Below are positions 21,993-31,985 of a stretch of DNA of 64,000 nucleotides, piece by piece. Source of the DNA: Hysterangium stoloniferum (lineage: Eukaryota; Basidiomycota; Agaricomycetes; Hysterangiales; Hysterangiaceae); the NCBI GenBank assembly GCA_015178975.1, contig WHVD01000262.1, forward strand, positions 22,278 to 86,277, given 5' to 3'. Made by a program: the position numbers and the translations under genes. The first letter of the stretch is position 1. Each line of letters begins with the position of its first letter. Below the pieces are notes generated by a model. It made no database searches, was not told the origin of the DNA, and saw only the letters and a program-made list of their open reading frames with translations.

Positions 21993-23816
21993 AATTCTTT
22001 TCTATGCCTTTAACAGCTGGTTGTACCTTCCACCATTCACCAGGTTGCTTTGGAACACGCTGAGAGCGACGAAGCTGTGGTTCTGGTGCAGGTGGAGGAG
22101 GTAGTTGAATGGGTTCAGGAAGTGCAGGAATCTGAGCAGGAGGTGCAGGAATATAAGCAGGAGGTGCAGGAATATGAGTAGGAGGGACAGAAATATCATT
22201 ATCCTCCTCTACTTCTGGCACAAATAAAGGAATGTCAGAGTTTGGTATATTTGGGAAAAGCCTAATATTAGGCATTGGTCCAGTAGTAGATAGACCAGGA
22301 AAGTGGCGTTCATCAAATACAGCCCGTTCAGAGATGATAAACTTCTTTGTAACAGGGTTGTAGAATTGCCAACCTTTGTATCCCACAGGATAGCCTAGAA
22401 AGAGGCATTTCTCCATGTGTGACTGAAGTGACTTCCTTTTGTCCTTTTGAATGTAAACATAGGCAGTACACCCCCACACTCGCAAGTTGCTCACATCTGG
22501 TTTCTATTTGTACCATTGCTCATAGGGTGTAGTTTTAGGCAATGGTGTAGTAGGCAGACGATTCCATACATAGACATAAGATGCCACAGCATGATTCCAG
22601 AATGAGGCAGGCATACGCGCTTCATGCATCATGGCAGTGACATGATCAGCCAAGGTACGATTGGCTCGTTCTGCAACTCCATTCTGTTGAGGGCGATTGC
22701 GAGTAGTATGACGGCGTGCTATTCCACATTCATCTGTAAACTTGATGAAAGCATTTGACATGTATTCACCCCCTTTGTCATCCTGCAGAGCTTTGACCTT
22801 GCAACCCAGAAGATTCTCAGCATAAGCTTTGTATCTCCTGAATGCTTCAAATGCATCACTCTTCCGTTTTAAGAACAGAACAGCTCGCAACTTGGTGCAA
22901 TCATCAATGAAGGTTATCCAGTAGTGATAACCCTCAGTTGTTTGCACAGGAAGTGGTCCATGTAGATCACTATGAATAAGCTCAAGTGGTGTCTGAGATT
23001 GACTTGGTGAGGTAGGAAATGGATTGGCAGTCATTTTGCCAGCAAGGCAAGGTTCACAGATAGGATCAGGTTGTTCCTTTGAGTCAAGGTTTAAGCCAAC
23101 CACCAATCCTTCTCTGATCATCTTCTGGACATCAGCATAGCTGTGATGTCCAAGACGGCGATGCCAGAGATTGATATCAAAGGGGAGAGTGGAGGCAGCA
23201 CCAGCTTGCTCAATAATAGGTGCAGTGGCACCATTGAGGATGCCTGCATTCTGTGCAGTAACTCTGGCTGTAAACAAAGTCTGGCCAGAGAGTTTGAAAT
23301 GCATGGTTGTTCGATCAATGTGTATGAGTAGTCCTTTGTGTCTTGTGAGATAAAGACAAGACAATAGGTTACTGCGCAGTTGTGGTACATGCAAAACTCT
23401 TGTAAGCTCCACAGATCGCGATTTCCTTCCATTTATAACTGGGTTGAATACCACAGAACCAACTCCTGCAGAGTAGATAACAGTATGATCTGCTAACTTG
23501 ATTGGGACACATAATGGTGTGTAGTTACGCAGCCAATGACTATGAGGAGTCATATGACTACTAGCACCTGTATCAGCAAGCCAATCATAGTCAGAACCAT
23601 TCTGCAGGGTGGAGGAATCGGATGAGGAGAAAGCAAGTGCATTTCCACTATATTCAACATTGTTCTGAGACATTGTCTTCTGAGGCCTATTTGGCTTTTT
23701 CTTTCCTTTAGCACGATTGGTAAGGACACTCTCCTGTGCTTCCTGCTGCTTCTTGATGAAGCGATGACACTTGTCCATAGTATGGTTGGTCATGGAGCAG
23801 AAAGCACATTTGAGAA

Positions 23817-24060
23817 TGTTAGAAAACATGAGTAATGTAGAAAATGAATAGCCAGACTGGGGATTGAACCCAGGATCTCTCGATTACATAACGAAGGTGT
23901 TAACCACTACACCATCTGACCTTGGGTAGGTTTGGTCTTACACTGTACTTAAGGATATAACCCTAAGTGCCATTCCTATTAGATCATATACACACTGAAC
24001 TCAGAGCTGTACACCATATGGTCCCAGTTGGAACAATGGTTGGTATTATATAATCTAACA
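23817..24060 (-). mobile_element. Solo LTR-S: a second tRNA-bearing LTR family
   Basis: 244 bp, TGTTAGATTATAT...TTTTCTAACA on the minus strand, with perfect TSD GAGAA (23812-23816, 24061-24065). No visible similarity to LTR-T outside the tRNA-like part and the ends. Inserted in Cop1-C just upstream of the zinc knuckle. Size, ends, TSD and an embedded tRNA-like unit mirror LTR-T. Confidence 0.85.
23850..23921 (-). tRNA. tRNA-like unit in LTR-S
   Basis: 72 nt on the minus strand. The acceptor GGTCAGA pairs with TCTGGCT, the D arm is GTGT...ACAC and the T arm is CTGGG-TTCAATC-CCCAG (all pairs). A box TGGTGTAGTGG; B box GGTTCAATCCC; TTTT shortly downstream. The anticodon arm does not fold into a standard 5+7+5 shape. 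Different tRNA ancestor from the one in LTR-T. Confidence 0.78.
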
Positions 24061-24409
24061 GAGAAATGCAGTGGGTGCATTGCCCTGAGACATTGTCTCT
24101 TGAGTGCTATTTGCCTTCTTCCCTTTAGTCTGATTGACTTTAAAGAATTGGGGAATGGAAGATGGCATTGTAGTATAGACGCAGCAAACTCGCAAAGAAG
24201 TTGAGAAAAAAGGTATTTAACTCGAGGTCCAGACGGTAGTCTCGAGGGAAACTCAGCCTTAGTGGCGTACAAGTTCCTCCCTACTAGCAACAGCAATAAG
24301 GCTGGGCCTGGCAGGGGAATATAAAGTATAGGCTGAAACTTACTCAAAAGAAGCGAGTTTGCAAAATGTTATACAGTACTAGAGCGCTTAGAGCGCGGGG
24401 CCCATAACC

Positions 24410-24758
24410 TGTTAAAAGTGACCTGTGACTTACTGTGACATGTGACACACACAAATCTGAGGAAAGTTGTTACTATTCAGGTCACTAACTACAAGCTTAT
24501 ATATGTTATACATCAGTAGGCTTGTCAGCTGTCATAAGTGACAGCTGGTTGACAGCTGGTTGACAGCTGTCATAAGTGACAGCTGATTGACAGCTTGAAT
24601 GGAAACTGACAGCTGATTGACAGCTGGAATACAAAGTGACAGCTGATTGACAGCTGTCATGGGAAATGAACTGGGAATACCCTGGAACATGCTGGAAGCT
24701 TCTAGAAGGTTCTAGAAGGTTCCAGAAGGTTTTGGAGACAGTGGACGCAGTTTTAACA
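24410..24758 (-). repeat. Cop1-C 5' LTR (LTR-A, A6)
   Basis: 349 bp. The inner end TTTTAACA is followed on the minus strand by the primer site GGTTATGGGCCCCG and the standard Cop1 leader. The outer flank GAAAC belongs to Cop2-2. Confidence 0.92.
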
Positions 24759-24771
24759 GAAACAGGCAAAG

Positions 24772-25022
24772 TGTTAAAGGCATAGAAAAGAATTGACCCA
24801 GCCTGGGATTGAACCAAGGACCTCCTGGCTTTATATGCAGGTGCTCTTAACCACTGAGCTACTGGACCTATAGTCTAGTATTATATGATGGATTATATAT
24901 ACACATATATAAGGACTTATGTTACCAACTTGTGCTCTTATAACAGTTTATATAACTGATGGCAAACCTGGGTCTTATAACAGTCTGTCACATATAGATA
25001 TTGTATTTTCCCATTTCTAACA
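24772..25022 (-). mobile_element. Solo LTR-T (T3)
   Basis: 251 bp with TSD CAAAG (24767-24771, 25023-25027) in the Gag-protease linker of Cop2-2. Confidence 0.93.
24795..24868 (-). tRNA. tRNA-like unit in T3
   Basis: Same unit as in T2, on the minus strand; A and B boxes intact. Confidence 0.75.
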
Positions 25023-25027
25023 CAAAG

Positions 25028-25469
25028 GCCAAAGTTGAGCAGAAGAAAAAGGAGTATAAAGAAAGAAAGACTGCTAAGGCTGACAAAGCTAATGCGTCTG
25101 ACAAGGTATCAGAGGAGAAGAAACCAGAGAGTGCTGGAAATGCAAGTGTTTCTATCCCTGACTCTACCGATCCATCTTGTGCTCTCCTTGTCAATGCTAG
25201 TTCTGACTGGACTGCTGACACAGGTGCTTCTTCGCACATGACTCCCCATCGTCATTGGTTTTCAAGTTATACCCCGTTTCAAACACCTATCCAAGTTGCA
25301 AATGGACAAATAGTTATGTCTGCAGGGATAGGAGCAGTGCGGTTTAAGCCTAAAGGGAATGGAAATGTAATAATAGAGTTTGAAAGGGTTCTCCATGTTC
25401 CCCATCTCACAAGTAACCTCCTCTCCGTCTTGTATTTGACAAAGAGAAAGAATTTCCGTGTCTCTATCT
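25028..25469 (+). pseudogene. gag-pol: Cop2-2 Gag tail and aspartic protease
   Basis: A lysine-rich linker (VEQKKKEYKERK) is followed by protease with SDWTADTGASSHMTPHRHW and the later half FERVLHVPHLTSNLLSVLYLTK. The frame is open from the T3 junction to 25469, where solo LTR A7 splits it after RVSIL. It resumes at 26069. The D-T-G active site is intact. Confidence 0.88.
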
Positions 25470-25627
25470 TGTTAAAAGTGACCTGTGACTTACTGTGACA
25501 CGTGACACACACAAGTCTGAGGAAAGTTGTTACTATTCAGGTCACTAACTACAAGCTTATATATGTTATACATCAGTAGGCTTGTCAGCTGTCATAAGTG
25601 ACAGCTGGTTGACAGCTGTCATAAGTG

Positions 25628-25878
25628 TGTTAAAGGCATAGAAAAAAATTGACCCAGCCTGGGATTGAACCAAGGACCTCCTGGCTTTATATGCAGGTGC
25701 TCTTAACCACTGAGCTACTGGACCTATAGTCTAGTATTATATGATGGATTATATATACATATATATAAGGACTTGTGATGCCAACTTGTGCTCTTATAAC
25801 AGTTTATATAACTGATGGCAAGCCTGGGTCTTATAACAGTCTGTCATATATAGATATTGTATTTTCCCATTTCTAACA
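25628..25878 (-). mobile_element. Solo LTR-T (T4) inside LTR A7
   Basis: 251 bp with TSD AAGTG (25623-25627, 25879-25883). It shows that TRIM-T moved after this LTR-A copy had inserted. Confidence 0.93.
25651..25724 (-). tRNA. tRNA-like unit in T4
   Basis: Same unit as in T2, on the minus strand. Its downstream A-rich plus-strand stretch is a seven-base T-run on the transcribed strand. Confidence 0.75.
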
Positions 25879-26063
25879 AAGTGACAGCTGATTGACAGCT
25901 TGAATGGAAACTGACAGCTGATTGACAGCTGGAATACAAAGTGACAGCTGATTGACAGCTGTCATGGGAAATGAACTGGGAATACCCTGGAACATGCTGG
26001 AAGCTTCTAGAAGGTTCTAGAAGGTTCCAGAAGGTTTTGGAGACAGTGGAGGCAGTTTTAACA

Positions 26064-27025
26064 TATCTTTCATTCCACCATGTCTTTCTATTTGAGAAAG
26101 GTCTTGCGTTTCACTGCCACAGTCAATGAACATAACCAGGCCTATTTGGATGGAATGACGGTACCTATGACGGATTATGCAGGTCTTGTTACAACCTGTC
26201 CCTTGGACTCCACACTTTGGCATCGTCGCTTTAATCATCTCAATCATGCCGATATCCAGAAGCTCCTCAAAGGTGATTTGGTTGGTGGGATAAAGATTGA
26301 CTCTCACACGTCTCCTGATCCTATTTGTGAACCTTGTTTGGCTGGAAAACAGAACAGAGTGATTAATAAAATAGCAACAACACGCTATACTAAACCACTT
26401 GCACTCATTCACAGTGATGTTCATGGTCCCTTGCCTACACAAACTGTGGAAGGGTTTCGCTACTGGATCACTTTCATTGATGATGCCTCACGCTATGCTT
26501 CGATTGCATTACTCAAAAATAAGAGTGATGCCTTTCAGGCATTTAAGCAATATAAGGCTAAAGTGGAGAACTTGCTTGGTCAGAAGATCAAGATATTCAG
26601 AGATGATAAGGGTGGAGAATATATGTCTAAGGAGTTTGATACCTTCCTTTCCACTGCTGGCATCAGCCGGCAGCATACTGTGCGGAATGAACCACATCAG
26701 AATGGGGTTTCTGAACGCTTCAACAGAACATTGGAAGAAGGGGCTACTTCAATTATGGCTGAATCCCACCTCCCTCCCTCATTCTAAGGACATGCTGTCA
26801 TTGCCATTACTCATGTGCGCAACTGCTCACCTACCACTGCTCTTAAGCATTCTGTGCCTTATACTGTTTGGCATAGTAGGAAACCAGAAGTATCACATCT
26901 TAGGGTATTTGGCTGTACTGCTTATGTGCATGTACAGAAGGATCAACGTATTGGACTTGGCTCTCATACACAGAAATGTGTCTTTATTGGATATCCTCCA
27001 GATTATAAGGGTTGGATGTTTTACA
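26064..27025 (+). pseudogene. pol: Cop2-2 integrase
   Basis: GAG-pre-integrase H-H-C-C (LWHRRFNHLNH ... CEPCLAGK), then the D-D-E core: HSDVHGPLPTQT, RDDKGGEYMS, NEPHQNGVSERFNRT. TAA replaces the Trp codon after PPSF (26785-26787), and the frame continues beyond as GHAVIAITHVRNCSPT to KGWMFY at 27025. The chimeric element then follows. Otherwise well preserved; one nonsense change plus insertions make it dead. Confidence 0.9.
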
Positions 27026-27691
27026 TGTTAAAACTGCCTCCACTGTCTCCAAGACCTTCTGGAACCTTCTAGAACCTTCTAGAAGCTTCCAGCATGTTCC
27101 AGAGTATTCCCAGTTCATTTCCCATGACAGCTGTCAATCAGCTGTCACTTTGTATTCCAGCTGTCAATCAGCTGTCAGTTTCCATTCAAGCTGTCAATCA
27201 GCTGTCACTTATGACAGCTGTCAACCAGCTGTGAACCAGCTGTCACTTATGACAGCTGACAAGCCTACTGATGTATAACATATATAAGCTTGTAGTTAGT
27301 GACCTGAATAGCAACAACTTTCCTCAGACTTGTGTGTGTCACGTGTCACAGTAAGTCACAGGTCACCTTTAACAGGTTATGGGCCCCGTGAGCTTGGTGC
27401 GCTGCATAGGGTATAGACTAGATATTGATTTCAGGGGAAGTGTTAGAAATGGGAAAATACAATATCTATATGTGACACACTGTTATAAGACCCAGGTTTG
27501 CCATCAGTTATATAAGCTGTTATAAGAGCACAAGTTGGCATCATAAGTCCATATATATATGTATATATAATCCATCATATAATACTAGACCATAGGTCCA
27601 GTAGCTCAGTGGTTAAGAGCACCTGCATATAAAGCCAGGAGGTCCTTGGTTCAATCCCAGGCTGGGTCAATTCTTTTCTATGCCTTTAACA
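27026..27691 (+). mobile_element. Chimeric element: 5' LTR-A, TRIM-T interior, 3' LTR-T
   Basis: 27026-27374 is a complete 349-bp Cop1 LTR-A (A8). 27375-27440 is the 66-bp TRIM-T interior, which matches the T8/T9 interior by eye. 27441-27691 is a complete LTR-T (T5). A single TSD TTACA (27021-27025, 27692-27696) brackets the whole, and removing it restores the Cop2 frame KGWMFYNPLTKK. So two unlike LTRs arrived, or now sit, as one unit at one target site. Confidence 0.92.
27595..27668 (+). tRNA. tRNA-like unit in T5
   Basis: Same unit as in T2, plus strand; both boxes intact. Confidence 0.75.
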
Positions 27692-27696
27692 TTACA

Positions 27697-29169
27697 ATCC
27701 CTTGACTAAGAAGACTATTATCAGTAATAATGCTGTCTTTGATGAGAGAGTCTTACCAGGCTTGTCTAAACCTGCCATACCTTCTACTCCTACTGCTCCT
27801 GATGTTCTTCCTGATACTCCACAATTTATTGATTTGTTTATTCCTGGACCCTCTAGGTCTATTCAGGTGGGAGCCCAGCCTAATCAGATGGGAGCTCCAC
27901 AGGAACCAAATCCAGTGGGAGATGGTCAGAATCATGCTTTGCCTCCTGGTCCTAGTTCCAACTCTGATTCTAATTCTGAACATTCTGAACGTTCACCGAG
28001 TCCTCCTCCTCAACCACGTCGCAATCCACCCAGAAACAGAGTTCCTCCTAAGCGTTTCTGGCAAGTTGACCCTGCTCACATCCACAACTATAGAGAATCT
28101 ACTCCTGTAGTTGAGTCCAGTGATGAGGCAGAGGATTCTCCACTACATTCTCCTCCTCCAGTTGAGTCTGAGGAAGAAGCCCTAGCTGCCAGTGAGGGAG
28201 ATCTTTACATTGGTGTGGATGAAGCCTTTGAGTTTGCCTACAAGGCCAGTGCTCATGATGATGCACTGAGAACTCTCAAAGAGGCCTTACAAAGTCCTGA
28301 TGCTGACAAGTGGTATGATGCTGCATATGCAGAAATGCAATCCCTGCTTGAAAATGGCACTTTTCGCCTTGCTAAACTACCTGAGGGTCGTAAAGCTATT
28401 GGCTCTCGTTGGGTGTTTGTGATCAAGCGTAAGAAGGATGGGTCAATTGACAAGTTCAAAGCTCGTCTTGTTGCAAAAGGCTATGCACAACGACCAGGGT
28501 TTGACTTCACTGATACCTTTGCTCCTACTGCCAAATGGGCCACTTTGCGTGCTGTCCTAGCATTGGCTGCACTGGAGGACATGGAACTTGAGAGTGTAGA
28601 TATCTCCTCTGCATTCTTGAATGGTGAACTTGAAGAGGAAGTATACTTGCAGCAGCCTGAAGGTTTTCACCAAGGTGCTCGTGATGAGTTCTTACTTCTT
28701 CTGAAAGGACTATATGGTTTACGCCAGTCACCTCGTATCTGGCACAAGAAGTTGAATGCTGTCCTGCTCAGTTTGGGTTTCAAACAAGTGCTATGCGATC
28801 ATAGCATTTGGGTCTTCCAAAAGGGTGATGTCAAAGTCATTATACCAGTATTTGTAGATGACATGACTATTGCATCTAAATCCAAGGAGGCTATCAAAAA
28901 GCTCAAAGATGATCTAAAGAGCCACTTCAAATTGCATGATCTTGGTCCTACTTCTTACTTGTTAGGTGTTGGCATTGAAAGAGACAGGACAAAGCGTACT
29001 ATTACTCTATCACAGCGTCAATACATTTTGGACATGTTACAGCGTTATGGTCTTGCTGACTGCAATCCCATTGGTACACCTATGATACCTAACTCAAAAT
29101 TGAGTAAAGACCAGGCTCCAGTGTCTCCTGAAGAGATTGCATACATGAAGGACATTCCATACATCCATG
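27697..29169 (+). pseudogene. pol: Cop2-2 integrase tail, linker and RT
   Basis: NPLTKKTIISNNAVFDERV, then a Pro/Ser-rich linker, then Copia RT with RWVFVIKRKKDG, RLVAKGYAQRPGFDFTDTFAP, LYGLRQSPR, active site VFVDDMTIASKS and YLLGVGIERDRTKR. Open to 29169 (PYIH), where the Cop1-D LTR cuts it before RNase H. It differs from Cop2-1 at only a handful of residues (for example SEG for SKG, LQQ for LLQ). Confidence 0.9.
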
Positions 29170-29518
29170 TGTTAAAACTGCCTCCACTGTCTCCAAAACC
29201 TTCTGGAACCTTCTAGAACCTTCTAGAAGCTTCCAGCATGTTCCAGGGTATTCCCAGTTCATTTCCCATGACAGCTGTCAATCAGCTGTCACTTTGTATT
29301 CCAGCTGTCAGTCAGCTGTCAGTTTCCATTCAAGCTGTCAATCAGCTGTCACTTATGACAGCTGTCAACCAGCTGTCAACCAGCTGTCACTTATGACAGC
29401 TGACAAGCCTACTGATGTATAACATATATAAGCTTGTAGTTAGTGACCTGAATAGTAACAACTTTCCTCAGACTTGTGTGTGTCACGTGTCACAGTAAGT
29501 CACAGGTCACATTTAACA
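29170..29518 (+). repeat. Cop1-D 5' LTR (LTR-A, A9)
   Basis: 349 bp. Heat-shock element at 29201-29233, CAGCTG repeat block from about 29268, TATATAAG at 29424-29431, CACGTG near 29484. Confidence 0.92.
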
Positions 29519-31541
29519 GGTTATGGGCCCCGCGCTCTAAGCGCTCTAGTACTGTATAACGTTTTGCAAACTCGCTTCTTTTGAGTAAGTTTCAGCCTAT
29601 ACTTTATATTCCCCTGCCAGGCCCAGCCTTATTGCTGTTGCTAGTAGGGAGGAACTTGTACGCCACTAAGGCTGAGTTTCCCTCGAGACTACCGTCTGGA
29701 CCTCGAGTTAAATACCTTTTTTTCTCAACTTCTTTGCGAGTTTGCTGCGTCTATACTACAATGCCATCTTCCATTCCCCAATTCCCTAAAGTCAATCAGA
29801 CTAAAGGGAAGAAGGCAAACAGCACTCAGGAGACAATGTCTCAGGGCAATGCACCCACTGCATTTCTCAAATGTGCTTTCTGCTCCATGACCAACCATAC
29901 TATGGACAAGTGTCATCGCTTCATCAAGAAGCAGCAGGAAGCACAGGAGAGTGTCCTTACCAATCGTGCTAAAGGGAAGAAAAAGCCAAATAGGCCTCAG
30001 AAGACAATGTCTCAGAACAATGTTGAATATACTGGAAATGCACTTGCTTTCTCCTCATCCGATTCCTCCACCCTGCAGAATGGTTCTGACTATGATTGGC
30101 TTGCTGATACAGGTGCTAGTAGTCATATGACTCCTCATAGTCATTGGCTGCGTAACTACACACCATTATGTGTCCCAATCAAGTTAGCAGATCATACTGT
30201 TATCTACTCTGCAGGAGTTGGTTCTGTGGTATTCAACCCAGTTATAAATGGAAGGAAATCGCGATCTGTGGAGCTTACAAGAGTTTTGCATGTACCACAA
30301 CTGCGCAGTAACCTATTGTCTTGTCTTTATCTCACAAGACACAAAGGACTACTCATACACATTGATCAAACAACCATGCATTTCAAACTCTCTGGCCAGA
30401 CTTTGTTTACAGCCAGAGTTACTGCACAGAATGCAGGCATCCTCAATGGTGCCACTGCACCTATTATTGAGCAAGCTGGTGCTGCCTCCACTCTTCCCTT
30501 TGATATCAATCTCTGGCATCGCCGTCTTGGACATCACAGCTATGCTGATGTCCAGAAGATGATCAGAGAAGGATTGGTGGTTGGCTTAAACCTTGACTCA
30601 AAGGAACAACCTGATCCTATCTGTGAACCTTGCCTTGCTGGCAAAATGACTGCCAATCCATTTCCTACCTCACCAAGTCAATCTCAGACACCACTTGAGC
30701 TTATTCATAGTGATCTACATGGACCACTTCCTGTGCAAACAACTGAGGGTTATCACTACTGGATAACCTTCATTGATGATTGCACCAAGTTGCGAGCTGT
30801 TCTGTTCTTAAAACGGAAGAGTGATGCATTTGAAGCATTCAGGAGATACAAAGCTTATGCTGAGAATCTTCTGGGTTGCAAGGTCAAAGCTCTGCAGGAT
30901 GACAAAGGGGGTGAATACATGTCAAATGCTTTCATCAAGTTTACAGATGAATGTGGAATAGCACGCCGTCATACTACTCGCAATCGCCCTCAACAGAATG
31001 GAGTTGCAGAACGAGCCAATCGTACCTTGGCTGATCATGTCACTGCCATGATGCATGAAGCGCGTATGCCTGCCTCATTCTGGAATCATGCTGTGGCATC
31101 TTATGTCTATGTATGGAATCGTCTGCCTACTGCACCATTGCCTAAAACTACACCCTATGAGCAATGGTACAAACAGAAACCAGATGTGAGCAACTTGCGA
31201 GTGTGGGGGTGTACTGCCTATGTTTACATTCAAAAGGACAAAAGGAAGTCACTTCAGTCACACATGGAGAAATGCCTCTTTCTAGGCTATCCTGTGGGAT
31301 ACAAAGGTTGGCAATTCTACAACCCTGTTACAAAGAAGTTTATCATCTCTGAACGGGCTGTATTTGATGAACGCCACTTTCCTGGTCTATCTACTACTGG
31401 ACCAATGCCTAATATTAGGCTTTTCCCAAATATACCAAACTCTGACATTCCTTTATTTGTGCCAGAAGGAGAGGAGGATAATGATATTTCTGTCCCTCCT
31501 ACTCATATTCCTGCACCTCCTGCTTATATTCCTGCACCTCC

Positions 31542-31890
31542 TGTTAAATGTGACCTGTGACTTACTGTGACACGTGACACACACAAGTCTGAGGAAAGTT
31601 GTTACTATTCAGGTCACTAACTACAAGCTTATATATGTTATACATCAGTAGGCTTGTCAGCTGTCATAAGTGACAGCTGGTTGACAGCTGGTTGACAGCT
31701 GTCATAAGTGACAGCTGATTGACAGCTTGAATGGAAACTGACAGCTGATTGACAGCTGGAATACAAAGTGACAGCTGATTGACAGCTGTCATGGGAAATG
31801 AACTGGGAATACCCTGGAACATGCTGGAAGCTTCTAGAAGGTTCTAGAAGGTTCCAGAAGGTTTTGGAGACAGTGGAGGCAGTTTTAACA
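31542..31890 (-). repeat. Cop1-E 3' LTR (LTR-A, A10)
   Basis: 349 bp, matches A11 over its whole length by eye. Confidence 0.95.
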
Positions 31891-31985
31891 GACCCCCCTG
31901 ATCTCACATGTCTCCAAAGAAAAAGAAACAGAGAGAGAGAGAGAGACTTTGCTAAACTACAGAGAGTAAGAAAGAAAACAAGAAA

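Larger units (their letters stand above)
21447..22015 (+). mobile_element. TRIM-T copy T2, complete two-LTR element
   Basis: Two 251-bp LTR-Ts (21447-21697, 21765-22015), near-identical by eye, flank 67 bp that contain only a primer-binding site (GGTTATGGGCCCCG) and a polypurine tract (CAGGGGAAG). There is no coding capacity. Ends are TGTTAG...TTTAACA. Outer pentamers disagree (CGCAG left, GCTGG right), so the two sides come from different insertion sites and recombination has occurred here. Confidence 0.92.
22016..24168 (-). pseudogene. gag-pol: Cop1-C gag-less polyprotein: knuckle, protease, integrase
   Basis: After ~11 N-terminal codons of Gag the frame jumps to a QTKGKKAN linker and then the zinc knuckle (CAFCSMTNHTMDKC, split near its start by LTR-S). 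Protease WLADTGASSHMT, H-H-C-C and the integrase D-D-E residues (HSDLHG, DDKGGEY, NGVAERANR) are intact. A TAG replaces the Gln codon in WYKQK (22505-22507). The linker repeat I-P-A-P-P follows, and the sequence stops at 22016. Confidence 0.88.
22016..24758 (-). mobile_element. Cop1-C: gag-deleted Copia element lacking RT
   Basis: Minus strand: 5' LTR-A (A6, 24410-24758), primer site and leader, ATG at 24168, a short gag-less start, zinc knuckle, protease, integrase, proline-repeat linker. It ends at 22016 against TRIM-T2, so RT, RNase H and the 3' LTR are missing. LTR-S interrupts it at 23817-24060. It shares its gag deletion with Cop1-D. Confidence 0.9.
25470..26063 (-). repeat. Solo LTR-A (A7) with nested LTR-T T4
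   Basis: TSD TATCT (25465-25469, 26064-26068). The LTR-A itself is 338 bp once T4 and its duplication are removed. Confidence 0.92.
24759..29169 (+). mobile_element. Cop2-2: Copia element with four insertions
   Basis: Plus strand: post-knuckle Gag and protease, integrase, linker, RT as far as ...EIAYMKDIPYIH. It begins at 24759 beside LTR A6 and stops at 29169 at the LTR of Cop1-D, so neither LTR-B is present. It is interrupted by T3 (24772-25022), A7 with nested T4 (25470-26063) and the chimeric element 27026-27691, each with its own TSD. Very similar to Cop2-1 in overlapping parts. Confidence 0.9.

Noticed and set aside
24772..25022. LTR-T copies as tRNA-derived SINEs
   Set aside because: The ends are TGTTA...TAACA with 5-bp TSDs, there is no A-rich tail, and paired copies flank a primer site and polypurine tract. 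These are LTR retrotransposon traits.
27026..27691. Chimera as two independent neighbouring insertions
   Set aside because: The outer pentamers match each other (TTACA) and no duplication lies at the internal LTR-A/TRIM boundary. Misassembly cannot be excluded from sequence alone.
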